Positions 38,209 to 46,330 of a stretch of DNA of 64,000 nucleotides are shown here, piece after piece (the first letter of the stretch is position 1; each line of letters begins with the position of its first letter). The notes beneath the pieces are model-generated. The model did no database searches. It was not told the origin of the DNA and saw only the letters and a list, made by a program, of their open reading frames with translations. The stretch is from an uncultured Verrucomicrobiota bacterium (GTDB lineage Bacteria; Verrucomicrobiota; Verrucomicrobiia; Chthoniobacterales; JACTMZ01), in NCBI GenBank assembly GCA_903953565.1, contig CAJBKE010000052.1, positions 216,452 to 280,451 on the forward strand, given 5' to 3'. The translations under genes were made by a program, and so were the position numbers.

Positions 38209-40887
38209 ATGGATACACTGCACTACATCTTTCTCGGATTGGCCTACATTGCGGCGGTCGGTTTCCTCGTCTTCGGTCTCGACGACCTGTTCGTCGATCT
38301 GCAGTTCCTGCGCTATCTGCGCAAACGGGACGGTCGCGAGACGGTTTCATTGGAAACCCTGAAAAACGAACCCGAACAGCTCATCGCCATATTTATCCCG
38401 GCTTGGCAGGAGAGCGGGGTCATCGACCGGATGGCGGAATTCGCCACGAAGGTCCTGGCCTACGACCGTTACGACATCTTTATCGGGGTTTATCCGAATG
38501 ACACCGAGACGATGCGCTGCGTGGAGGCGTTGTCGCGGAAGTTTCCCCGCGTGCACATGGCTATGACTCGTTCGGCCGGCCCGACCTCGAAAGCGGACTG
38601 CCTCAACGCGATCTACCGCGCGATGCGGGCCCGGGAGATTCCGGGCCAGCGCGAATACCATTTGATTGCCCTGCACGATGCCGAGGACGTCCTCCATCCG
38701 CTGACGCTCAAGGTTTACAATTACCATGTTCCGCGCCGCTTTGACATGGGGCAGCTTCCGGTTTTCCCGCTCGAAATGACGCCGTGGAAATACTGGGTAG
38801 GCAACACCTACGTGGACGAATTCACCGAGCTGCATCTCAAGGATATGTATGCCCGCGAGGAAATGGGCGGTGTCGTGCCCAGTGCCGGCGTGGGAACGGC
38901 CTTCAGCCGCACGGCTATTGAGTATCTTGCGGGGAAGAATGATGGTTCTCCCTTCAAGGTCGGACAGTTGGCAGAGGACTACATGGTCGGGCTGGAATTA
39001 TGCCGCTCCGGTTACCGCGCCGGATTCATCGATTACCCGGTGCAACGCGAGGTCGTTCGTCGTCGCGCCGATGGCCGCGAAACACGCAAAACGATCACGG
39101 AGTTGGTCGCCGTGCGCGAACATTTCCCGCACAAGTTCCTCCAATCGGTGAGGCAGAAAGCACGCTGGATCATCGGGACGGCCTTCCAGGGGTGGGAGCA
39201 GGGGGGGTGGTGGGGGACGCCAGCTATTCGCTATACGCTGGCGCGCGACCGCAAAGCGCCGCTCGTGCATGGCATCAATCTCGCCGGATACTGCGTGGCG
39301 GGTTACGTGATCTTTGGATTCGGCTTATCTTTCACGCCTTGGCACCAAAGCATTTTCATCCGTCCCCTCATCGACCCGGACAGTCTCCTCTGGCGCATCG
39401 TCTTGCTTGACCTTGGATTGCTCACTTACCGGGTGGTGCAGAAAGTGTCGTTCGTGTCGCGGATCTACGGCTGGCGGCATGCGCTTTATGCCATCCCGCG
39501 CTATCCGGTGGGCAATTTTGTCAACATGGTCGCGACTTTCCGGGCAGCGCGTCTGTATCTCGGTCACCGGTTGCTCGGCAAGGAACTGGCCTGGACCAAA
39601 ACCGACCACGACTTCCCCGGTGCGGAGGCTCTCAGCGAATTCGAGCGGTCGATCGAGGATCTGGTGGTCGAAGAGGGCTACGCCACGCGCGAGCAGTTGG
39701 AAGATGCAGTCCGACGGAACAAGGAGATGTCCGCGCCAGAGGCGCTTTTGCGGCTCAATCTGATCGACGAAGAGCAATACACCAGATTGTGGAAAAAGTT
39801 TTCCGGACTCGACGAGCGCGCCGTGACGATCGAGGACGTGTCCGATGCTGTCTTTGCGTCCTGGACGGAGGATCTGGCTTTGCGATACCGGGCCATGCCG
39901 TGCACGACACGAGCGGAGGAGGGCACCGGGTTCGCTTTCCAGGAACCACCCGCAGCCCAAGCGGTCGGTGAAATCGAGGCTCTGGCTGGATCCCGCATCA
40001 CGCCGCACCTCGCGCGGCCCGGGAACATCCGCTATTTGCGCAACCGGGTGTATCCCGACCGGACGGCGCTCGTGCGTCGCACCGATCCATTGCGTGCGTT
40101 GCTGCAAGACTTGAAGCCGGAGGAGGCCCGGCAAGTCCGTGAATTCCAGGCTTTGCAGAATCGTTCGCTGGCCGATGCGATGGTCGCGCTCGGCTTTACC
40201 GAACCCACCGCGGCGCGCGCTCTCACGGCAGCCAGTGCCGGGGCTGTGCCCGTGGAGTTGGCCGGGCAAGAGATTGATGAAGGCCTCCTGAAAAACATCG
40301 GGCCGCTCTTCTGCGATATGCACGGCATCATTCCGCTCAGGACAGGAGCAGTTGCCGTTGTTTCCATGCCGCATTCGGAGTCGATTTCGATGCTCCGCGA
40401 TAAACTCGGAAAGAATCCCGAACTGGTCGCGGATCTGCCGGAGGCTTTCTTCGAGCTCTGGCGCCGGATGCGCGCGCTCCGGTTGGCGGAAACCGCGCTG
40501 ACCGATTATCTGGCGGAACAGGGGAAACTCGCGAGCGGCACCATGGCCCGGGTCAAAGAGATGCAGCGATTGGTTTCCGATCCCGCGGACCGTCTCATGG
40601 TGCAGCTCGGCATGGCCACGCGCGAGTCGGTGTACGAAGCGCTCGTTGCCACTTCCGGACTCCGCATCTGGCCGGAGGGCGTCCAGGCGACCGCCCGTCC
40701 ACCTGGCATCGACGCCTTGTTGGCTCCGGGCTTTGCCCAGAAAAGCGGCATCGGCATCGTGGAAGCGGCAGACGGACGCATCAGTTTCAGTCTGCGCGGC
40801 CTGCCGGCGTCGGAGGAGCTCTTGGAAGTTTTCCAGCGTTGCTCCGGTGCCATGTTGAGGTTCCGCCTCGAAGGGGGTGTGGCGTGA
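38209..40887 (+). CDS. NfrB-like inner membrane glycosyltransferase with C-terminal MshEN-type segments
   Basis: The protein has 892 aa. An N-terminal helix is followed by a GT2 domain: AIFIPAWQES, HDAEDVLHP near 155, QLAEDYMVG near 255, and QKARWIIG near 315, i.e. the D-D-D-QxxRW set of processive synthases. Membrane helices at ~350-450 follow. From ~475 on are T2SSE_N/MshEN-like segments (EEGYATREQLEDAVRR with LLRLNLIDEEQYTRLW, then ADAMVALGFTEPTAARAL and AEQGKLASGTMARVKEM), the domain class that binds c-di-GMP. E. coli NfrB has this same order. Predicted to polymerise a glycan in response to c-di-GMP. Confidence 0.88.
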   Translation: MDTLHYIFLGLAYIAAVGFLVFGLDDLFVDLQFLRYLRKRDGRETVSLETLKNEPEQLIAIFIPAWQESGVIDRMAEFATKVLAYDRYDIFIGVYPNDTETMRCVEALSRKFPRVHMAMTRSAGPTSKADCLNAIYRAMRAREIPGQREYHLIALHDAEDVLHPLTLKVYNYHVPRRFDMGQLPVFPLEMTPWKYWVGNTYVDEFTELHLKDMYAREEMGGVVPSAGVGTAFSRTAIEYLAGKNDGSPFKVGQLAEDYMVGLELCRSGYRAGFIDYPVQREVVRRRADGRETRKTITELVAVREHFPHKFLQSVRQKARWIIGTAFQGWEQGGWWGTPAIRYTLARDRKAPLVHGINLAGYCVAGYVIFGFGLSFTPWHQSIFIRPLIDPDSLLWRIVLLDLGLLTYRVVQKVSFVSRIYGWRHALYAIPRYPVGNFVNMVATFRAARLYLGHRLLGKELAWTKTDHDFPGAEALSEFERSIEDLVVEEGYATREQLEDAVRRNKEMSAPEALLRLNLIDEEQYTRLWKKFSGLDERAVTIEDVSDAVFASWTEDLALRYRAMPCTTRAEEGTGFAFQEPPAAQAVGEIEALAGSRITPHLARPGNIRYLRNRVYPDRTALVRRTDPLRALLQDLKPEEARQVREFQALQNRSLADAMVALGFTEPTAARALTAASAGAVPVELAGQEIDEGLLKNIGPLFCDMHGIIPLRTGAVAVVSMPHSESISMLRDKLGKNPELVADLPEAFFELWRRMRALRLAETALTDYLAEQGKLASGTMARVKEMQRLVSDPADRLMVQLGMATRESVYEALVATSGLRIWPEGVQATARPPGIDALLAPGFAQKSGIGIVEAADGRISFSLRGLPASEELLEVFQRCSGAMLRFRLEGGVA

Positions 40888-42137
40888 GTATCTCGCGGGC
40901 CATGGGGCCGCGACGTTTGGTCGCGGTGATTGCCGGAACCCGCCCCGAAGCGGTGAAGGTGGCCCCGGTGATTCGCAAGCTCGCGGATTCGGCGACGTTG
41001 GCGCCGCTGGTTGTTTCCACCTCCCAGCATCGCGAGATGACCCGACAAATCTTCGATGATTTCGGCATCTCCGTAGATATCGACCTCGATGTCATGCGGC
41101 CGCGCCAGAATCTCTGGGATCTCACGGCACGCGTGTCCTCCAAAATGGGCGCCGTCTTTGCGGAAACGCCGGTCGCTGCCGTGTTGGTGCAAGGCGACAC
41201 GACAAGTGCGTTCGTCGGTGCGCTGGCCGCGTTCTACCACCGCATCCCGGTCGGTCACGTGGAAGCGGGCCTGCGCTCGCACGACCGGTATTCGCCGTTT
41301 CCCGAGGAAATCAACCGCATGTTGATCGGACGCCTGGCCAATTGGCATTTTGCCCCGACATCGCATGCCGCCCGCCAGTTGCGCCGTGAGAATGTGGCGG
41401 ACGCGGACATCTTCACCACGGGCAATACGGTGGTTGATGCCTTGCATTGGATGGTGGAGCGCGTTTCCGACGACGCCCTGCCGGCTGCGGCGCGCGCGAA
41501 AGACTGCCGGTTGGTTCTCGTCACCTGCCATCGCCGCGAAAACCTGGGCGAGCCGATGATGGATGTGGCCCATGCCGTGCGGGAGCTCGCCGCCAAGTAT
41601 GAGGACCTGCATTTCCTTTTCCCGGTCCATCCCAATCCGGCCGTGCGGGACGCGGTTTATCCCCTCTTGGATGATCATCCGCGGATTACCTTGTGCGAAC
41701 CTCTGGGCTACAACGAATTCCTCGCCGCGTTGAAGAAAGCCTGGCTGGTTCTTTCCGACTCCGGCGGCGTGCAGGAGGAATCCACCGCGCTGGGACGTCC
41801 CGTCCTCGTGCTCCGCAAAGAAACCGAACGGCCCGAAGGCGTGAAGGCTGGCACCTTGAAGCTGGTCGGCACCGACCGGAAGCGGATCGTGCGCGAGGTG
41901 ACGAGACTGTGTTCGTCGCCGGCCGCTTACGAAAAAATGACCAAGGGATCGAAGGTCTTCGGCGACGGACAGGCAGCCGAGCGGATCGTGTCGGTCCTCG
42001 AGGAGAAAATTCAGCCTTCCGCTCCGCGGTCGATGGCGCGGAGAAAATCGGTCAAAGCGAGCAGCACCTCGAGTTGGTCGAAGGAAAAGACCGGCGCATC
42101 GCCGATCGCTCCGGCAAAGGGAGGGGTGCGCGTTTGA
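40884..42137 (+). CDS. wecB: UDP-N-acetylglucosamine 2-epimerase (non-hydrolysing)
   Basis: The protein has 417 aa from a GTG at 40884 overlapping the NfrB-like stop (GTGA). It converts UDP-GlcNAc to UDP-ManNAc. Motifs: VIAGTRPEAVKVAPVIR, VQGDTTSAFVGALAAFY, HVEAGLRS, PFPEEINR, VTCHRRENLGEP, and SGGVQEESTALGRPVLVLR. The last ~41 residues (from about 42012) are Ser/Lys-rich and are the antisense of the convergent GH8-like gene, so they are probably a non-conserved extension. Its place in the operon makes ManNAc a likely component of the polymer. Confidence 0.95.
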   Translation: MSISRAMGPRRLVAVIAGTRPEAVKVAPVIRKLADSATLAPLVVSTSQHREMTRQIFDDFGISVDIDLDVMRPRQNLWDLTARVSSKMGAVFAETPVAAVLVQGDTTSAFVGALAAFYHRIPVGHVEAGLRSHDRYSPFPEEINRMLIGRLANWHFAPTSHAARQLRRENVADADIFTTGNTVVDALHWMVERVSDDALPAAARAKDCRLVLVTCHRRENLGEPMMDVAHAVRELAAKYEDLHFLFPVHPNPAVRDAVYPLLDDHPRITLCEPLGYNEFLAALKKAWLVLSDSGGVQEESTALGRPVLVLRKETERPEGVKAGTLKLVGTDRKRIVREVTRLCSSPAAYEKMTKGSKVFGDGQAAERIVSVLEEKIQPSAPRSMARRKSVKASSTSSWSKEKTGASPIAPAKGGVRV

Positions 42138-43111
42138 AATCCGAGCGCCACGCGCAAGGCGCGCGCTGCTTCGTCGGTTCGGCCGGCAGCCAGCAAGAGC
42201 CGGCTAAAAAGGGCGTGCACCGTGGCACCGCCCGCTGCGGCGGAGGCTTCGGCTGTGGCGGTATCGTAGGATTCGGGCAGGTGTCCGCGTTCGCGGAAAC
42301 CGGACAAACGTCGCTCGATCCCCTCTCGCACGTCTTGGTTGGAGGGATCAACCGATTGGATTTCGCGCAGGGTGATCAAAGCCAACTGTTCGTCACACGG
42401 ACCGTGGATCCATTTGTCGCCGATCGGATCGTATTGCCGCGCGGGCAAGCCCGGGTGCCGTCGGTCGGCCAGCGAGATGCGCAGAGCTTCCTTGGCAGCA
42501 ATAGAGAGTCCTGCTTCCTCGCGGGCGAGACGCGCAAGAGTGCCCGGCATGAGATAGCAAACCGGAATGGCGGTCGTTTTGCCCTGGCCATCGGACAACG
42601 CCAACGCGGCGGGAAGCACCTTCCGATCCGCCGCTGCAGCAACCAGCGCGAGGGCGATGGCACGGGCGGGGGTCTCCGCACCGATATCCGGCCAACGTTG
42701 CGCGGCCAGAAAGCAAGCGTCGGCTATCCGCAAGTCGTCGATCGTTGCGCTATCGGCCGCTTTTGCCGTGCCGGAAATTTTCCAAGCGGGAAGACCGGAG
42801 GGGCCGAGAAAGGCGGGCAAGAGTTTGAGTTGGCGGGCGAAGGCTTCGCGGTCGTTGCGCAACAGTGCCAACTCCATCATCTGGCCGATCGTCTCGGAAA
42901 GCAGGTCGGCGTTGCGTGCCTCGCCGGCGATGACCGGACGGCCGCGCACCGCATTGACCGTTACCGCGCCGTCTTGGCCGGTCATGCGCTCGCTGAGAAA
43001 GCTTTCGATTTCAGCCGCGGCCTGCGCCGCCTCGGCCCGGGTAACCGATTCCGGCCAGCCTGCGCGCAAAAAGGAAGGAAACAATATGAAGACAACCACT
43101 GAAAAAACCAC
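42011..43111 (-). CDS. GH8-like secreted glycoside hydrolase (BcsZ/PssZ/YdaJ type)
   Basis: The protein has 366 aa from GTG 43111 (VVFSVVVFILFPSFLRAG, signal peptide); GTG 43099 is an alternative. LLSETIGQMMELALLRNDREAF corresponds to the catalytic Glu helix of GH8 (SEGQxYGMLLA-type), and SATIDDLRIADACFLAAQRW to the conserved ATDADLDIA-type Asp helix. The rest is the six-hairpin-like alpha barrel. Exopolysaccharide operons commonly carry one GH8 enzyme that trims the glycan. It overlaps wecB tail-to-tail by 127 bp and its start overlaps the start of the divergent receiver gene. Confidence 0.7.
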   Translation of the reverse strand: MVFSVVVFILFPSFLRAGWPESVTRAEAAQAAAEIESFLSERMTGQDGAVTVNAVRGRPVIAGEARNADLLSETIGQMMELALLRNDREAFARQLKLLPAFLGPSGLPAWKISGTAKAADSATIDDLRIADACFLAAQRWPDIGAETPARAIALALVAAAADRKVLPAALALSDGQGKTTAIPVCYLMPGTLARLAREEAGLSIAAKEALRISLADRRHPGLPARQYDPIGDKWIHGPCDEQLALITLREIQSVDPSNQDVREGIERRLSGFRERGHLPESYDTATAEASAAAGGATVHALFSRLLLAAGRTDEAARALRVALGFQTRTPPFAGAIGDAPVFSFDQLEVLLALTDFLRAIDRGAEG

Positions 43112-43484
43112 CGCACCGCAACTCCCGCCGGTTCTGGTCGTCGATGACGATCCGCACGTCCTTCGCACGATCGAGGCGCTGTGCGCGAGCATGCACAGTC
43201 CGCAGTTGACCCTGCGCAGCACCACGGACAGCGCGTTGGAGGCGGCGATGGATCCGAAGTGCGGGCTCATAGTTTGCGACTACAGGTTTCCCGGCCACAG
43301 CGGCGTGGACTTCATCCGCAGCGTGCGGCAGCGGGGCGTGACGACCCCCGTGCTTTTCATCAGCGGAACGCCGGACGCCGAGGCTGTCCTCGGTGCTGCC
43401 GATATCGCGAACTGCACTTTCATCGGGAAACCGTTCACCATCGATCGCTTCCGGTCGGCTATCTCGGAATTGCTCGGCATCTGA
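43086..43484 (+). CDS. Stand-alone receiver-domain response regulator
   Basis: The protein has 132 aa. A strong Shine-Dalgarno (AAGGAAGG) lies seven bases before the ATG. The receiver fold has VVDDDPHV, phospho-acceptor in IVCDYRFPGHSG, the Thr/Ser position in LFISGTP, and Lys in FIGKPFTID. There is no output domain, so it is likely a phosphorelay or CheY-like protein. Its 5' end overlaps the 5' end of the divergent GH8-like gene by ~26 bp. Confidence 0.9.
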   Translation: MKTTTEKTTAPQLPPVLVVDDDPHVLRTIEALCASMHSPQLTLRSTTDSALEAAMDPKCGLIVCDYRFPGHSGVDFIRSVRQRGVTTPVLFISGTPDAEAVLGAADIANCTFIGKPFTIDRFRSAISELLGI

Positions 43485-44999
43485 TCAGGCGGCCGGTTTT
43501 TCATCGAGTGACTTGCGCACTTTGCCGGCGAGGGATTCGAGGTCGTAAGGTTTGGGAAGGAAGTTCACTTCGCCGGGGACAATACCCTCCGGCGCGATGG
43601 TTTGCGCGGTGTATCCCGACGTGAAAAGCATGCGCAGGTCGGGATAAAGATTGCCCAGACAACGACTCAGGGTGCCCGCGTTCATTCCGGGCATGATTAC
43701 ATCGGCGAAGACGAGGGAGACGTGGCCCGCTTTACCGCTGGCCAGAACGTCCACCGCTTCCTGTCCGTCACCCGCGGTGAGAACCCGGTAGCCTTGGCGC
43801 TCAAGCAAACTTGCCGCACGGTTCCGCACCGTGGGGTCGTCTTCGACCACGAGCACGGTTTCGTTTCCACGCGGCAACCTGGCCGTCGACACCGGGGGCT
43901 GCGGTGCGGCGGCGAGGGTCTGTCGCGGAAATTCGAGGATGAAGGTCGCCCCCGCGCCGGGAGAGGTCTCCACGCTTATGTTCCCTTCCGACTCGCCCAC
44001 GATGCGCTGCACGGTGGCCAAACCCAGACCGGTGCCTGTCCCCGCCGGCTTCGTGCTGAAAAACGGCTCGAAGATCCGGGCGCGGACCTCCTCGGTCATG
44101 CCGTGCCCGGTATCGCGGACGGAGAGCCGCACCGATGATTCGTTCGGTGCGCTTGTCTGCACGGAAATCGTCCCGCCTCGTGGCATGGCGTCGCGGGCGT
44201 TGACCACGAGATTCATGATCGCCTGTTCAAGATGACGCCGATCCGCCTCCAGTCGCGCGTGGCCGGCGGCCAGAGCGCACGCGATTTGCACATTCTCCGG
44301 AACCAAACGGCGGAGGAGGGGGGACAGGGTATGAATCACTTCATCGAGCTCGAGAATCTCCGGTCTGCGCGCTTCATGCCGGGCGAAAATGAGAAGTTGG
44401 CGGGTGAGAGCCGCGCCGCGCACACCGGCTTGCTCGATCTCCTCGACGAGCGGCCGGTGCGGATCGGATTGGGCCATGCCGGCGAGGATGAGCCCACAGT
44501 TGGACATGACGACGGTGAGGATATTGTTGAAGTCGTGCGCCACGCCCCCGGCCAAGCGCCCGAACAATTCCATTTTCTGCGCCTGGAGAAACTGCTCCTG
44601 GAGGAGGCGTTTTTCGTTGCGGTCGGCCGCTTCCGAGAGCGCGCGGCGAACGGCCGGCACGAGGCGCGAGAGGCGCGTCTTCAAGACGTAGTCCGTCGCG
44701 CCGCTTCGCATCGAGTCGATGGCCGCATCTTCGCCGATCACGCCGCTGACGATGATCAGGGGGATGCCCGGGCAAATGCGTTGCGCCATGGCCAAGGCCT
44801 GCAATCCGTCGAATTGCGGCAACTGGTAGTCGGCGAGAATGAGGTCGAAACCGCCCTGCGCGATTTTCTCCCCGAAACCCGAGCGCGTATCCACGACATC
44901 GATGGCCGCGTCGATGTCGCCGCTTCTCAGCATCGAGTCCACCAGCGCGGCATCCTCACGATCGTCCTCCAAATGCAGAATGCGCACGGGCGTTTTCAT
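43485..44999 (-). CDS. Hybrid histidine kinase: REC - HisKA/HATPase - REC
   Basis: The protein has 504 aa, start at 44999 overlapping the upstream kinase stop (ATGA). First receiver (residues 1-120): LHLEDDRED, ILADYQLPQFDG. Kinase: the H-box FGRLAGGVAHDFNNIL, N-box NLVVNARDAMPRGG, G-boxes DTGHGM and GTGLGLATV. C-terminal receiver (~370-500): VVEDDPTVRN, FADVIMPGMN, FLPKPYDL. There are no membrane helices, so it is cytoplasmic. It ends 1 bp from the convergent stand-alone receiver gene, which could be a partner. Confidence 0.93.
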   Translation of the reverse strand: MKTPVRILHLEDDREDAALVDSMLRSGDIDAAIDVVDTRSGFGEKIAQGGFDLILADYQLPQFDGLQALAMAQRICPGIPLIIVSGVIGEDAAIDSMRSGATDYVLKTRLSRLVPAVRRALSEAADRNEKRLLQEQFLQAQKMELFGRLAGGVAHDFNNILTVVMSNCGLILAGMAQSDPHRPLVEEIEQAGVRGAALTRQLLIFARHEARRPEILELDEVIHTLSPLLRRLVPENVQIACALAAGHARLEADRRHLEQAIMNLVVNARDAMPRGGTISVQTSAPNESSVRLSVRDTGHGMTEEVRARIFEPFFSTKPAGTGTGLGLATVQRIVGESEGNISVETSPGAGATFILEFPRQTLAAAPQPPVSTARLPRGNETVLVVEDDPTVRNRAASLLERQGYRVLTAGDGQEAVDVLASGKAGHVSLVFADVIMPGMNAGTLSRCLGNLYPDLRMLFTSGYTAQTIAPEGIVPGEVNFLPKPYDLESLAGKVRKSLDEKPAA

Positions 45000-46174
45000 G
45001 GTGCGGCAGCCAGGCTGGTGCGGGGCAGGGTGAAATAGAACGTCGCCCCTTCGCCGGGTTTTCCCTCGGCCCAGACACGTCCGCCATGGCGGCGGATGAT
45101 TTGCCGGACGTTGGCCAGTCCGATCCCGGTGCCTTCGAAGTCGCGTCCGTGGTGCAGGCGTTGGAACACGCGGAAAAGTTTCCCGGCATACTGCGGGTCG
45201 AAACCCACGCCATTGTCGCGGATGTAGACTACTGCTTCGTCCGGATCGAGCGACGAGGAACCGATCTCGATGCGTGCCTTTTTGCGCGGCGCGGTGAATT
45301 TCAGCGCATTGGAGACAAGATTGACCATGGCTTGGCGGAGCAGCGATTGGTCCGCGTGCACGCTTGGCAAAGGATGGATGACCCAATCGATGTCGCGTCC
45401 CTCCGTTTCACAGCGAAGGTCTTGGCGCGCGGCTTGCAGCAGGGCGCCGAGATCGACCGGGCGCTTGTGTAACTCCGAGCGCCCGATTTGCGAGAAGGCG
45501 AGAAGGTCATCGATGAGTTCGTTCATACGCTGCGCGGCGCCCGTGATGCTCTCGAGATGCTTCAAATGGGACGGCGCAAGTTCAGCGGCGGCTTCTTTTT
45601 GCAACAATTCGGCAAAGCCGAGGACGTGCCGCAGGGGTGTGCGCAGATCGTGCGACGCCGAGTAGCTGAACGCTTCCAGTTCCCGGTTGGTCTCTTCAAG
45701 TTCCGCGGTCCGCTCAGCGACCCTTTGCTCGAGCATTTCGTTCTGCCGTCGCACCTCATCGACACGCCGGGCTCGGCGCGTGGCATCGTTGATGCGCAGT
45801 TCCGTGTAGCGTCGACCATCGGACTCGCAGGTCCGGAGCAAAACGCGGCACTGGGCGGTCCGCGGCCCGGCCAGTCGGACCATCACGCTGTCGAATTCCG
45901 CTTCCGTGGATCCCGAGAGAGTTCCGAGCAGCTTGCGCATGTCGGCCGGTTCGAAAATCCCGATGTCGGCCAGCGGACGGCCGCACACATCGCCGGTTGC
46001 GAGCCCGGTTAAGTCGAGGAACCCCTTGTTCGCTTCCAAGATGGAGGTCCGAGCAGTGTCAAAGACAAGGAGGGCCTCCGAAGAGGTCTCGAACAGCTCC
46101 CGCAAAACATCGTTCTCAGTCGCGCTGGTCGGTAGGTGCGTGGGCATTGGCTTCATGGAGTCCGGATCATCCAA
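44996..46174 (-). CDS. PAS-domain sensor histidine kinase
   Basis: The protein has 392 aa. A PAS domain at ~20-130 (LFETSSEALLVFDTARTSIL, GFLDLTGLATGDVCGR), a coiled coil (RVAERTAELEETNRELEAF), HisKA with SYSASHDLRTPLRH, and HATPase with NLVSNALKF, DNGVGFD and GTGIGLANV. The kinase core is of the bacteriophytochrome-like class, but no photosensory domain is present. It is first of a two-gene operon with the hybrid kinase. Start may be either of two Met codons, 6 residues apart. Confidence 0.92.
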   Translation of the reverse strand: MDDPDSMKPMPTHLPTSATENDVLRELFETSSEALLVFDTARTSILEANKGFLDLTGLATGDVCGRPLADIGIFEPADMRKLLGTLSGSTEAEFDSVMVRLAGPRTAQCRVLLRTCESDGRRYTELRINDATRRARRVDEVRRQNEMLEQRVAERTAELEETNRELEAFSYSASHDLRTPLRHVLGFAELLQKEAAAELAPSHLKHLESITGAAQRMNELIDDLLAFSQIGRSELHKRPVDLGALLQAARQDLRCETEGRDIDWVIHPLPSVHADQSLLRQAMVNLVSNALKFTAPRKKARIEIGSSSLDPDEAVVYIRDNGVGFDPQYAGKLFRVFQRLHHGRDFEGTGIGLANVRQIIRRHGGRVWAEGKPGEGATFYFTLPRTSLAAAP

Positions 46175-46330
46175 AGCGTCACAGTAACAGGCGCGCGGCG
46201 GCGCTTGTTATGGGGACAAGAACCCATGCCAAAGCGATCCTTGGCCTCGCGCATGCCTCTATGAGGGCTGGCCCCATCAGGCCAACACCCGATGGCGGCG
46301 GTTACCCAAACGCCGGAGAATGTCCGCAAC

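Noticed and set aside
36495..40887. NfrA/NfrB names taken as sign of a prophage
   Set aside because: These are host exopolysaccharide proteins used as phage receptor; no phage genes are nearby.
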